This document shows, one piece after another, positions 28,043 to 34,305 of a stretch of 34,305 nucleotides of DNA. Position numbers and translations under genes: made by a program. The number at the start of each line of letters is the position of its first letter. Position 1 is the stretch's first letter. This DNA comes from Lactobacillus equicursoris DSM 19284 = JCM 14600 = CIP 110162 (GTDB taxonomy: Bacteria; Bacillota; Bacilli; Lactobacillales; Lactobacillaceae), in NCBI RefSeq assembly GCF_001434815.1, contig NZ_AZDU01000023.1, positions 1 through 34,305 of the forward strand, in the 5' to 3' direction. A model generated the notes under the pieces. The model was not told the origin of the DNA. It saw nothing but the letters and a program-made list of their open reading frames with translations, and searched no databases.

Positions 28043-28432
28043 ATGCCTGCAAAGAAAACTGCTCGTAAGCGTCGTGTGAAGAAGCACGTTGAAAGTGGCG
28101 TTGCTCACATTCACTCAACGTTTAACAACACTTTAGTTATGATTACTGACGTTCAAGGTAACGCTGTTGCCTGGTCTTCAGCTGGTGCTTTGGGCTTCAA
28201 GGGTAGCCGTAAGTCTACTCCATTTGCTGCTCAAATGGCTGCTGAAGCTGCCGCAAAGAGCGCAATTGACCAAGGTATGAACCACGTTGAAGTATCAGTT
28301 AAGGGCCCAGGTTCTGGTCGTGAATCAGCAATCCGTGCACTTCAAGCTGCTGGTCTGGAAATCACTTCAATCCGTGACGTTACTCCAGTACCTCACAACG
28401 GTTCAAGACCACCAAAGCGTCGTCGTGTTTAA
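28043..28432 (+). CDS. rpsK: 30S ribosomal protein S11
   Basis: S11 (129 aa) lines the 30S platform near the E site. I start at ATG 28043 ([17 protein letters not shown]...), 6 nt after AAGGAGG; a TTG directly before it would add one residue. [18 protein letters not shown] and the C-terminal [18 protein letters not shown] are diagnostic. Confidence 0.96.
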   Translation: MPAKKTARKRRVKKHVESGVAHIHSTFNNTLVMITDVQGNAVAWSSAGALGFKGSRKSTPFAAQMAAEAAAKSAIDQGMNHVEVSVKGPGSGRESAIRALQAAGLEITSIRDVTPVPHNGSRPPKRRRV

Positions 28433-28475
28433 TAAAATCTTACTTTGAGACGTGCGTTTTGAAAGGGGCCCAGTA

Positions 28476-29414
28476 ATGATTGAATTTAAAAAACCAAATA
28501 TTACCGTCGTGGATCAAGAAGACAGTTACGGTAAGTTTGTCGTTGAACCGCTGGAACGTGGTTTTGGTACTACCTTAGGGAATTCACTTCGTCGCGTTTT
28601 ATTGACCTCTGTTCCAGGTACTGGTTTGGTGAAGGTCAAGATCGATGGTGTCTTGCACGAATTCACTACTGTTCCCGGCGTAAAAGAAGACGTGACTAAG
28701 ATCATCTTGAACTTGAAGAAGCTTGAATTGAGAGCTCACACTGACGAAATCAAGACGATCGAACTTGATGTTGAAGGTCCAGCAGTTGTAACTGCTGCTG
28801 ATTTAAAGGCTGACGCTGACGTGGAAGTCTTGAATCCTGACCAATGCATTTGTACCATCGCCCAAGGCGGCCACTTACACATGTGGATTGATGTCTGCAA
28901 CGGTCGTGGCTATGTACCAGCTAGTGAAAACAAGACTGCTGAAATGTCCATCGGTGACATCCCAGTAGACTCACTTTTCTCACCAATCGAAAAGGTTAAC
29001 TACCAAGTTGAATCAACTCGGGTTGGTAAGAGAGAAGACTTTGACAAGCTTACTCTGGAAATTTGGACTAATGGTTCAATCGCTCCGAATGACGCCCTCA
29101 ACTTTGCCGCTCGTGTTTTAGTAGAACACTTCAAGGCCTTTGAGTCAGCTGACGCTGCTGCCGAAATTGGCGAAGTTATGGTAGAACAGGAAAACGACCA
29201 AAAGGAAAAGAAACTCGAAATGACTATCGAAGATCTTGACCTTTCAGTTCGTTCATACAACTGCTTGAAGCGTGCTGGCATCAACACTCTGCAAGATCTT
29301 ACTGCTAAGAGCGAAGCAGAAATGATGCGGGTACGTAACCTGGGACGTAAATCATTGGAAGAAGTTAAAAATAAATTGGCAGACCTGGGTCTTTCCCTTC
29401 GTCAAGAAGACTAG
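28476..29414 (+). CDS. rpoA: DNA-directed RNA polymerase subunit alpha
   Basis: The alpha subunit (312 aa) dimerises to scaffold RNA polymerase. I use ATG 28476 ([12 protein letters not shown]...), preceded by GAAAGGGG; an upstream ATG at 28452 would add eight residues without a Shine-Dalgarno. The N-terminal domain shows [20 protein letters not shown]. The C-terminal domain has [19 protein letters not shown] and [15 protein letters not shown], the DNA- and activator-contacting helices. An acidic glutamate/lysine linker lies between. Confidence 0.96.
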   Translation: MIEFKKPNITVVDQEDSYGKFVVEPLERGFGTTLGNSLRRVLLTSVPGTGLVKVKIDGVLHEFTTVPGVKEDVTKIILNLKKLELRAHTDEIKTIELDVEGPAVVTAADLKADADVEVLNPDQCICTIAQGGHLHMWIDVCNGRGYVPASENKTAEMSIGDIPVDSLFSPIEKVNYQVESTRVGKREDFDKLTLEIWTNGSIAPNDALNFAARVLVEHFKAFESADAAAEIGEVMVEQENDQKEKKLEMTIEDLDLSVRSYNCLKRAGINTLQDLTAKSEAEMMRVRNLGRKSLEEVKNKLADLGLSLRQED

Positions 29415-29437
29415 TCTGTAATAAAGGAGGCACATTA

Positions 29438-29821
29438 ATGTCATACCGTAAATTAGGTTGGGACAGTAGTCAAAGAAAAGCTATGCTCCGCGAAATGACT
29501 ACCCAATTGATCATTAACGAACGCATCGTCACTACTGAAGCTCGTGCTAAGGAAGTACGTCGCACTGCTGAAAAGATGATCACTTTGGGCAAGCGTGGTG
29601 ACTTAGCTGCTAGAAGAAAGGCTGCTGCATTTGTACGTGACGAAATCGCTGATATTCACGAAGAAAACGGCGAAGTAGTTGTAAAGTCAGCTCTTCAAAA
29701 GCTTTTCAGTGACGTAGCTCCTCGTTACAAGGACCGTAACGGTGGTTACACTCGGATCATGAAGCTTGCTATTCCTCGTAAGGGTGACGCAGCTCCAATG
29801 GTAGTTTTGGAATTGGTTTAA
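29438..29821 (+). CDS. rplQ: 50S ribosomal protein L17
   Basis: L17 (127 aa) closes the alpha operon. [37 protein letters not shown] and the C-terminal [20 protein letters not shown] are conserved. It follows rpoA by 23 nt with AAAGGAGG upstream. Transcription then runs into the structured spacer before the ECF genes. Confidence 0.97.
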   Translation: MSYRKLGWDSSQRKAMLREMTTQLIINERIVTTEARAKEVRRTAEKMITLGKRGDLAARRKAAAFVRDEIADIHEENGEVVVKSALQKLFSDVAPRYKDRNGGYTRIMKLAIPRKGDAAPMVVLELV

Positions 29822-29857
29822 TTTAACAACTACCTCAAATAAATACATTTTTTGAAA

Positions 29858-29955
29858 TTATTCATGAAAGCGAGAATAAGCGCGATGATGATGGGGCAAC
29901 CTTAGTCTAGCTTAGATGGTTTGATATCATCCCTCTTCATGGATGATTTTTTTTT
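29858..29955 (+). ncRNA. Structured leader with competing hairpins before the ECF genes
   Basis: Several pairings exist in this spacer. They are TTATTC/GAATAA (29858-29879); a two-step hairpin AACC...TCTA-GCT-TAGA...GGTT (29898-29921); an outer stem GATGAT (29887-29892) with ATCATC (29926-29931); and the terminator ATCATCC/GGATGAT (29926-29947). The outer stem and the terminator use the same ATCATC bases, so they exclude each other. This is the layout of an attenuator or riboswitch, but the class is not recognised. Confidence 0.45.
29926..29955 (+). terminator. Intrinsic terminator after rplQ
   Basis: A 7-bp stem ATCATCC/GGATGAT (loop CTCTTCAT) is followed by eight or nine T's at 29947-29955. 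It can end the long ribosomal protein transcript, or act as the off-state of the leader upstream of ecfA1. Confidence 0.8.
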
Positions 29956-29983
29956 GCTCTTTTTTACCTAAGCTTGTTACAAT
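29954..29983 (+). promoter_or_regulatory. Promoter of the ECF operon
   Basis: TTGCTC (29954-29959), an 18-bp spacer and TACAAT (29978-29983). The -35 box begins at the end of the terminator T tract. It would give a leader of about 35 nt before ecfA1. Confidence 0.6.
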
Positions 29984-30023
29984 AGTAAGAAGCGAATGCG
30001 AATACAAAACAGGTGGTGACACA

Positions 30024-30872
30024 ATGAGCGACAAGATTATTAACTTTGACCATGTGACCTTCTCTTACCCAGATACGGAAAGTCCCGCAGTCAAAGATTT
30101 ATCTTTTAGTATTGAAAAGGGGAGCTGGACGGCCTTAATCGGCCATAATGGGAGCGGCAAGTCAACGGTCTCAAAATTGATTAATGGTCTGCTGGCCCCC
30201 GATGACTTGGAGAAGTCCACGATTACGGTTGACGGCGTCAAACTGGCGGCTGATACGGTCTGGGACATCCGGGAAAAGGTCGGGATCGTCTTCCAGAACC
30301 CGGACAACCAGTTCGTGGGGGCGACGGTCAGCGACGACGTGGCCTTTGGACTAGAAAACCGGGCCGTACCCCGCGAAGAGATGGTCAAAATCGTCGCTCA
30401 GGCGGTCGCAGACGTTGGGATGGCTGATTATGCCGGTGCCGAGCCAAGCAGCCTGTCAGGGGGCCAGAAACAGCGCGTAGCCATTGCTGGGATTTTGGCT
30501 GTTAAACCGAAAGTGATGATCTTGGATGAATCAACGTCAATGCTGGACCCAGAAGGCAAGCAGCAGATCCTGGACCTGGTCAGAAGAGTTAAAGAAGAAA
30601 ACGACTTAACGGTCATTTCCATCACCCATGACCTCGACGAAGCGGCCTTGGCTGATCAAGTCCTGGTAATGGATGATGGGGTCTTGATCGACCAGGGTAT
30701 TCCCCGGGAAATATTTGCCAAGGTGGACTTGATGGAAAAGATTGGATTGGATATTCCTTTTGTCTACCGCTTAAAGCAATTGCTGTCAGGCAAGGGGATC
30801 CAGATCCCGGAAACGGTCACGAGTGAGGAGGAGCTGGTTAAGAGCTTATGTCAATTAAATTTAAAAATGTAA
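30024..30872 (+). CDS. ecfA1: Energy-coupling factor transporter ATP-binding protein EcfA1
   Basis: EcfA1 (282 aa) is one of two ATPases of the shared ECF module that powers uptake of vitamins and metals by several S-components. Walker A GHNGSGKS is at 40-47, the Q-loop Gln at 91, LSGGQ at 144-148, Walker B Asp168-Glu169 in VMILDEST, and a switch His in SITHD. I start at ATG 30024, preceded by AGGTGG; upstream in-frame codons reach the terminator and are not plausible. It overlaps ecfA2 by 25 nt. No S-component gene is adjacent, as expected for the general (group II) module. Confidence 0.95.
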   Translation: MSDKIINFDHVTFSYPDTESPAVKDLSFSIEKGSWTALIGHNGSGKSTVSKLINGLLAPDDLEKSTITVDGVKLAADTVWDIREKVGIVFQNPDNQFVGATVSDDVAFGLENRAVPREEMVKIVAQAVADVGMADYAGAEPSSLSGGQKQRVAIAGILAVKPKVMILDESTSMLDPEGKQQILDLVRRVKEENDLTVISITHDLDEAALADQVLVMDDGVLIDQGIPREIFAKVDLMEKIGLDIPFVYRLKQLLSGKGIQIPETVTSEEELVKSLCQLNLKM

Positions 30873-31708
30873 GTTACATCTATAACCCAGGCTCTCCCTT
30901 AGAAGCCGTGGGCTTAGATGATCTGTCCTTTGAGCTGGAAGAGGGCAAGTTTATTGCCCTGGTTGGCCATACCGGCAGCGGCAAATCGACCCTGATGCAG
31001 CACTTTAATGCACTCTTAAAGCCAAGCAGCGGGGAAATCGAGATTGCCGGCTACAAGATTACGCCGGAAACCAGCAACAAAGGCTTAAAGGGGCTGAGAC
31101 AAAAGGTAAGTCTAGTCTTCCAGTTCCCGGAAGCCCAGCTTTTTGAAAGCACGGTTTTAAGGGACATTGAGTATGGCCCCAAGAATTTCGGCTTTAGCGA
31201 TGAAGAAGCTGAAAAGGTAGCTAGAAAGTGGCTAGAAAAAGTTGGTCTAAAAGCTGACGTTGCCGAAAAGTCCCCCTTTGACCTGTCAGGTGGGCAGATG
31301 CGGCGGGTCGCTATTGCCGGCGTCATGGCCTATGAGCCAGATATCATTTGTTTGGATGAACCAGCTGCCGGGCTTGACCCTCAAGGCCGGATCGAAATGA
31401 TGGAGCTTTTTAAGCAGTATCAAGCCGAAGGACATACCGTCATCTTAGTTACCCACAACATGGATGACGTGGCTGATTATGCTGACGACGTTTTGGTCAT
31501 GGAGCATGGGCAGCTCATCAAGCATGACGTGCCCCGGGAAGTCTTCAAGGACCGGGACTGGCTCTTTAAGCACCACCTGAGTGAACCGCACAGTTCACTT
31601 TTTGCCGACAAACTGGGAAAAGCTGGCTTCGTGATCAAGCAACCGCTGACGATTAATGAATTGGCAGATGAGATTGCGGCAAGGCTAAAGGGGGTGCCAC
31701 ATGAGTAA
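30848..31708 (+). CDS. ecfA2: Energy-coupling factor transporter ATP-binding protein EcfA2
   Basis: EcfA2 (286 aa) pairs with EcfA1 to form the ATPase heterodimer on the cytoplasmic face. Walker A GHTGSGKS is at 40-47, followed by a [10 protein letters not shown]-loop, [10 protein letters not shown] signature, [11 protein letters not shown] Walker B and VTHNMDD switch. ATG 30848 lies inside the end of ecfA1, after a GAGGAGGAG site about 13 nt upstream. Its own end overlaps ecfT by 8 nt, so the three proteins are translationally coupled. Confidence 0.95.
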   Translation: MSIKFKNVSYIYNPGSPLEAVGLDDLSFELEEGKFIALVGHTGSGKSTLMQHFNALLKPSSGEIEIAGYKITPETSNKGLKGLRQKVSLVFQFPEAQLFESTVLRDIEYGPKNFGFSDEEAEKVARKWLEKVGLKADVAEKSPFDLSGGQMRRVAIAGVMAYEPDIICLDEPAAGLDPQGRIEMMELFKQYQAEGHTVILVTHNMDDVADYADDVLVMEHGQLIKHDVPREVFKDRDWLFKHHLSEPHSSLFADKLGKAGFVIKQPLTINELADEIAARLKGVPHE

Positions 31709-32498
31709 GATTATTATTGGGCGCTATCTGCCAGGCTCGACTTTTGTTTACCGGGTCGACCCCCGCGCCAAGCTTTTGACCACTTTTTACTTCATCATCA
31801 TGATCTTTTTAGCCACCAATTGGCAAGGCTACCTGGCCATCACCATTTTTGGCTTGGCGGCAGTGGTGGCAACGGGTCTTAAGGCTAAGGTCTTCTGGGA
31901 TGGGGTCAAGCCGATGATCTGGCTGATTCTTTTTACTGCTCTGATGCAGACCTTCTTTATGGCCGGAGGGACGACTTACTGGCACTGGTGGATCTTTACT
32001 CTGTCTAGCGAGGGGATTATTAACGGGATTTACGTTTTCCTGCGCTTCTCCTTGATTATCCTGGTGTCAACTGTGATGACAGTCACGACCAAACCACTGG
32101 AAATTGCGGACGCCATGGAGTGGATCTTGAAGCCGCTCAAGCTCTTCAAGGTTAATGTCGGCATGATCAGTCTGGTCATCTCCATTGCCCTGCGCTTTGT
32201 GCCAACCCTCTTTGACCAGACGGTCAAGATCATGAATGCGCAGCGCTCTCGCGGGGCTGACTTTAACGATGGCGGACTGATCAAGCGGGCCAAGTCAGTT
32301 GTCCCCATGTTAGTCCCACTTTTTATTGATTCTCTGGAAGTGGCGCTGGACTTATCCACAGCCATGGAGTCAAGAGGCTACAAGGGCAGCGAAGGGCGGA
32401 CCCGCTACCGGATTTTAACCTGGTCAAAGGTCGATTTAGTGCCGCTTTTTTACTGCATTATCTTGACGATCTTAATGGTCACGACCAGAATGCTGTAA
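31701..32498 (+). CDS. ecfT: Energy-coupling factor transporter transmembrane protein EcfT
   Basis: EcfT (265 aa) is the membrane scaffold that links the two ATPases to exchangeable S-components. Several hydrophobic helices are visible (about residues 27-60, 72-92, 105-130, 150-170 and 245-262). The ATPase-coupling helices carry the Ala-Arg-Gly type motifs, seen here as AQRSRGADF and [28 protein letters not shown] near the start is typical. It overlaps ecfA2 by 8 nt and is followed 49 nt later by truA. Confidence 0.95.
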   Translation: MSKIIIGRYLPGSTFVYRVDPRAKLLTTFYFIIMIFLATNWQGYLAITIFGLAAVVATGLKAKVFWDGVKPMIWLILFTALMQTFFMAGGTTYWHWWIFTLSSEGIINGIYVFLRFSLIILVSTVMTVTTKPLEIADAMEWILKPLKLFKVNVGMISLVISIALRFVPTLFDQTVKIMNAQRSRGADFNDGGLIKRAKSVVPMLVPLFIDSLEVALDLSTAMESRGYKGSEGRTRYRILTWSKVDLVPLFYCIILTILMVTTRML

Positions 32499-32547
32499 AA
32501 AAATATTTTTAAACACAAGATATCAACAGAAATAAACTATACCAAGA

Positions 32548-33333
32548 ATGACAAGATACAAACTGACATTAAGCTATGATGGCCACGATTTCCACGGCTT
32601 CCAGTCTCAGCCTGGCCAAAGAACCATCCAGAGGACGGTAGAAGAGATCCTGAAGCGGATGACCAAGGGCCAGGACGTGCGCGTCTATGGGTCGGGCAGA
32701 ACCGATGCTGGTGTGCATGCCGTAGGACAGGTGATCCACTTTGATTATCCTGGCCGGGAAATTCCCCCTCAAAACATGATCCGGGCACTGAATTCCCAAT
32801 TGCCCATGGACATGGTCTTTACCGACTGCGCAATTGTGGATAAAGATTTCCACTCCCGCTTTTCCGTCAAGGGCAAGTGGTACCGCTATCGGGTGAGCCT
32901 GGACCACTTTGTCAATCCTTTTAAACGGTTTTATACCGGCCACTACCCATATCCGGTAGATGTGGAAAAGATGCAGATTGCGGCTAAAGACTTACTGGGG
33001 AGACATGACTTCACCAGTTTTGCGGCCAGCGGTGGACAAATTGAGGATAAGGTCCGGGACATGTACTATGTGAACGTGGCTGTGGATAAAGAGCAAAACG
33101 AAATCGTGATGGACTTTATCGCCACTGGCTTTTTGTACAACATGGTTAGAATCCTGGTGGCCACCTTGCTGGAGATCGGCAATGGCAGAAGACCGGTTCA
33201 TGATCTAAAGAGGGTCATCAAGGCCAAGAACCGCCTGGAGGTTCAGCAAACTGCCCAGGCCAGTGGTCTATATCTTTACCATGTTTTTTACGACGAGGTC
33301 CCGAAAAAATACCGCCAAGACCTTGATTTATAA
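32548..33333 (+). CDS. truA: tRNA pseudouridine(38-40) synthase TruA
   Basis: TruA (261 aa) converts uridines 38-40 of the tRNA anticodon arm to pseudouridine. The catalytic Asp53 lies in [15 protein letters not shown], and [20 protein letters not shown] and [10 protein letters not shown] are conserved. ATG 32548 gives the normal N-terminus ([12 protein letters not shown]) but has no recognisable Shine-Dalgarno upstream (ACTATACCAAGA). The gap after ecfT contains an A/T palindrome (32499-32510). In many lactobacilli truA follows the ecf genes and precedes rplM. Confidence 0.95.
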   Translation: MTRYKLTLSYDGHDFHGFQSQPGQRTIQRTVEEILKRMTKGQDVRVYGSGRTDAGVHAVGQVIHFDYPGREIPPQNMIRALNSQLPMDMVFTDCAIVDKDFHSRFSVKGKWYRYRVSLDHFVNPFKRFYTGHYPYPVDVEKMQIAAKDLLGRHDFTSFAASGGQIEDKVRDMYYVNVAVDKEQNEIVMDFIATGFLYNMVRILVATLLEIGNGRRPVHDLKRVIKAKNRLEVQQTAQASGLYLYHVFYDEVPKKYRQDLDL

Positions 33334-33362
33334 TTGACATTTTGGTATTAAGAGCATATGAT
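33334..33362 (+). promoter_or_regulatory. rplM-rpsI promoter
   Basis: A consensus TTGACA (33334-33339), 17-bp spacer and TATGAT (33357-33362) lie directly after the truA stop codon. It is the best match to the sigma-A consensus in the window. Start predicted near 33369. Confidence 0.85.
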
Positions 33363-33365
33363 ATA

Positions 33366-33438
33366 AGAGTATGTTTGTCCACGATAGGCCCCGGAAACTT
33401 ATTGTATTCAAACTACGAATTATACGGAGGAATCTAAA
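33366..33438 (+). ncRNA. Probable L13 leader RNA
   Basis: The leader upstream of rplM in low-GC Gram-positives often carries the L13 leader element. Here GTA-T-GTTTG (33369-33377) pairs with CAAACTAC (33409-33416) with one bulge, enclosing a loop with GGCCCCGG. The Shine-Dalgarno CGGAGG follows the stem. Position and stem fit autoregulation by L13; the assignment is by context and was not scored against a model. Confidence 0.55.
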
Positions 33439-33882
33439 TTGCGTACTACACCATTAGCAAAAACTAGTGAAATTGAACGTAAGTGGTATTTGATCGACGC
33501 TACCGATGTTTCATTGGGTCGTCTTTCAACTGCTGTTGCAACTATCCTTAGAGGTAAGAACAAGCCTCAATTTACCCCAAACGTTGACACTGGTGACAAC
33601 GTCATCATCGTTAACGCTTCTAAGTTGAAGCTTACTGGTAAGAAGGCCACTGACAAGATCTACTACCACCACTCAGAATGGCGTGGCGGTTTGAAGTCTG
33701 TTTCAGCCGGCGAATTGCTTGCCAACAACCCAGTTAAATTGGTTGAATTGTCAGTTAAGGGTATGCTTCCAAAGAACACTCTTGGTCACCAAGAATTCTT
33801 GAAGATGCACGTTTATGCTGGTGAAGAACACAAGCACCAAGCACAACAACCTGTAAAGTTAGACATTAACAATTTGATCTAG
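33439..33882 (+). CDS. rplM: 50S ribosomal protein L13
   Basis: L13 (147 aa) is an early-assembling large-subunit protein. [38 protein letters not shown] and the [14 protein letters not shown] block identify it. The start is TTG 33439 with CGGAGG 10 nt upstream. It forms the usual two-gene operon with rpsI. Confidence 0.97.
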   Translation: MRTTPLAKTSEIERKWYLIDATDVSLGRLSTAVATILRGKNKPQFTPNVDTGDNVIIVNASKLKLTGKKATDKIYYHHSEWRGGLKSVSAGELLANNPVKLVELSVKGMLPKNTLGHQEFLKMHVYAGEEHKHQAQQPVKLDINNLI

Positions 33883-33894
33883 GAGGTAGTTTAA

Positions 33895-34290
33895 ATGGCA
33901 CAACAAGCTGCATATGCAGGTACTGGTCGTCGTAAGGACGCCGTAGCTCGCGTTCGTTTAGTACCAGGTGATGGTAAGATCACTGTTAACAACAAGGATG
34001 TTGCTGACTACATTCCATTGCCAATCTTGGTTAAAGACCTTAAGCAACCTTTGACTTTGACTGAAACTGAAGGCCAATACGACGTTCTTGTTAACGTTAA
34101 CGGCGGTGGTTTCTCAGGTCAAGCCGGTGCGATCCGTCACGGTATCGCTCGTGCCCTTCTTGAAGTTGACCCAGACTTCCGTGGTCCACTGAAGAAGGCT
34201 GGCTTCTTGACTCGTGACCCAAGAATGAAGGAAAGAAAGAAGCCAGGTCTGAAGAAGGCCCGCAAGGCTTCACAATTCTCAAAGCGTTAA
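33895..34290 (+). CDS. rpsI: 30S ribosomal protein S9
   Basis: S9 (131 aa) reaches the P-site tRNA with its C-terminal tail. [36 protein letters not shown] and the C-terminal RKASQFSKR, ending in the conserved Lys-Arg, are present, so the gene is complete inside the window. It lies 12 nt after rplM with AGGAGG upstream. The terminator must lie beyond the right edge. Confidence 0.97.
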   Translation: MAQQAAYAGTGRRKDAVARVRLVPGDGKITVNNKDVADYIPLPILVKDLKQPLTLTETEGQYDVLVNVNGGGFSGQAGAIRHGIARALLEVDPDFRGPLKKAGFLTRDPRMKERKKPGLKKARKASQFSKR

Positions 34291-34305
34291 TCTTTCGATT
34301 GCGTT

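Noticed and set aside
29943-30023. N-terminal extension of EcfA1 from the ATG at 29943
   Set aside because: It would begin inside the terminator hairpin and cross the ECF promoter; the conserved protein begins at 30024 after AGGTGG.
1-34305. Insertion sequences, CRISPR arrays, prophage or plasmid signals
   Set aside because: No transposase, integrase, direct-repeat array or attachment-like duplication was seen anywhere in the window.

Overview
This window looks like a housekeeping chromosome segment from a lactic acid bacterium. The best fit is Lactobacillus delbrueckii or a close relative. The reasons are C-rich third codon positions in otherwise lactobacillus-like proteins, many TTG starts, a clpC–rpoB–rpoC–comC–rpsL order, a zinc-type S14 and adenylate kinase, and a three-gene ECF transporter module joined to truA and rplM. 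The species call is an inference from recognised protein sequences and gene order, because no database search was possible.

Layout. Bases 1-34 are the 3' end of a tRNA-Gly gene, followed by a terminator. Bases 73-3182 hold a promoter, a structured leader, a free-methionine-sulfoxide reductase (GAF fold) and clpC. Bases 3183-4233 are a small accessory patch. It contains an AT-rich gene for a secreted protein whose only well-placed start codon is ATA, and an unrecognised 114-codon gene. Bases 4234-11866 are the rpoB-rpoC operon, with its own promoter, a tandem-hairpin leader and a strong end terminator shared with the convergent prepilin peptidase gene comC (11867-12478, minus strand). Bases 12555-15837 are the str operon (rpsL, rpsG, fusA), without tuf. 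Bases 15838-16281 are non-coding: terminators, AT palindromes, the S10 promoter and the S10 leader. Bases 16282-29821 are the S10/spc/alpha cluster in canonical order (rpsJ to rplQ), including secY and adk, with an internal promoter before infA. Bases 29822-30023 are a structured leader and terminator, followed by ecfA1-ecfA2-ecfT, truA, a probable L13 leader, and rplM-rpsI at the right edge.

How it works together. Almost everything serves gene expression: RNA polymerase (rpoA, rpoB, rpoC), ribosomal proteins, EF-G, IF-1, SecY for export, adenylate kinase, pseudouridine synthase and ClpC quality control. The ECF module powers vitamin and cofactor uptake for several substrate-binding partners. 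Regulation appears to rest on housekeeping promoters, most with TTGC-type -35 boxes, plus structured 5' leaders upstream of rpoB, rpsJ, ecfA1 and rplM.

The points most worth a second look are the ATA-start secreted protein with a fully intact promoter, Shine-Dalgarno and signal peptide; the competing hairpins before ecfA1; the rpoB leader with an intrinsic terminator; the cysteine-poor prepilin peptidase with a sigma-H-like motif; and the matched AT palindromes just upstream of the str and S10 promoters.
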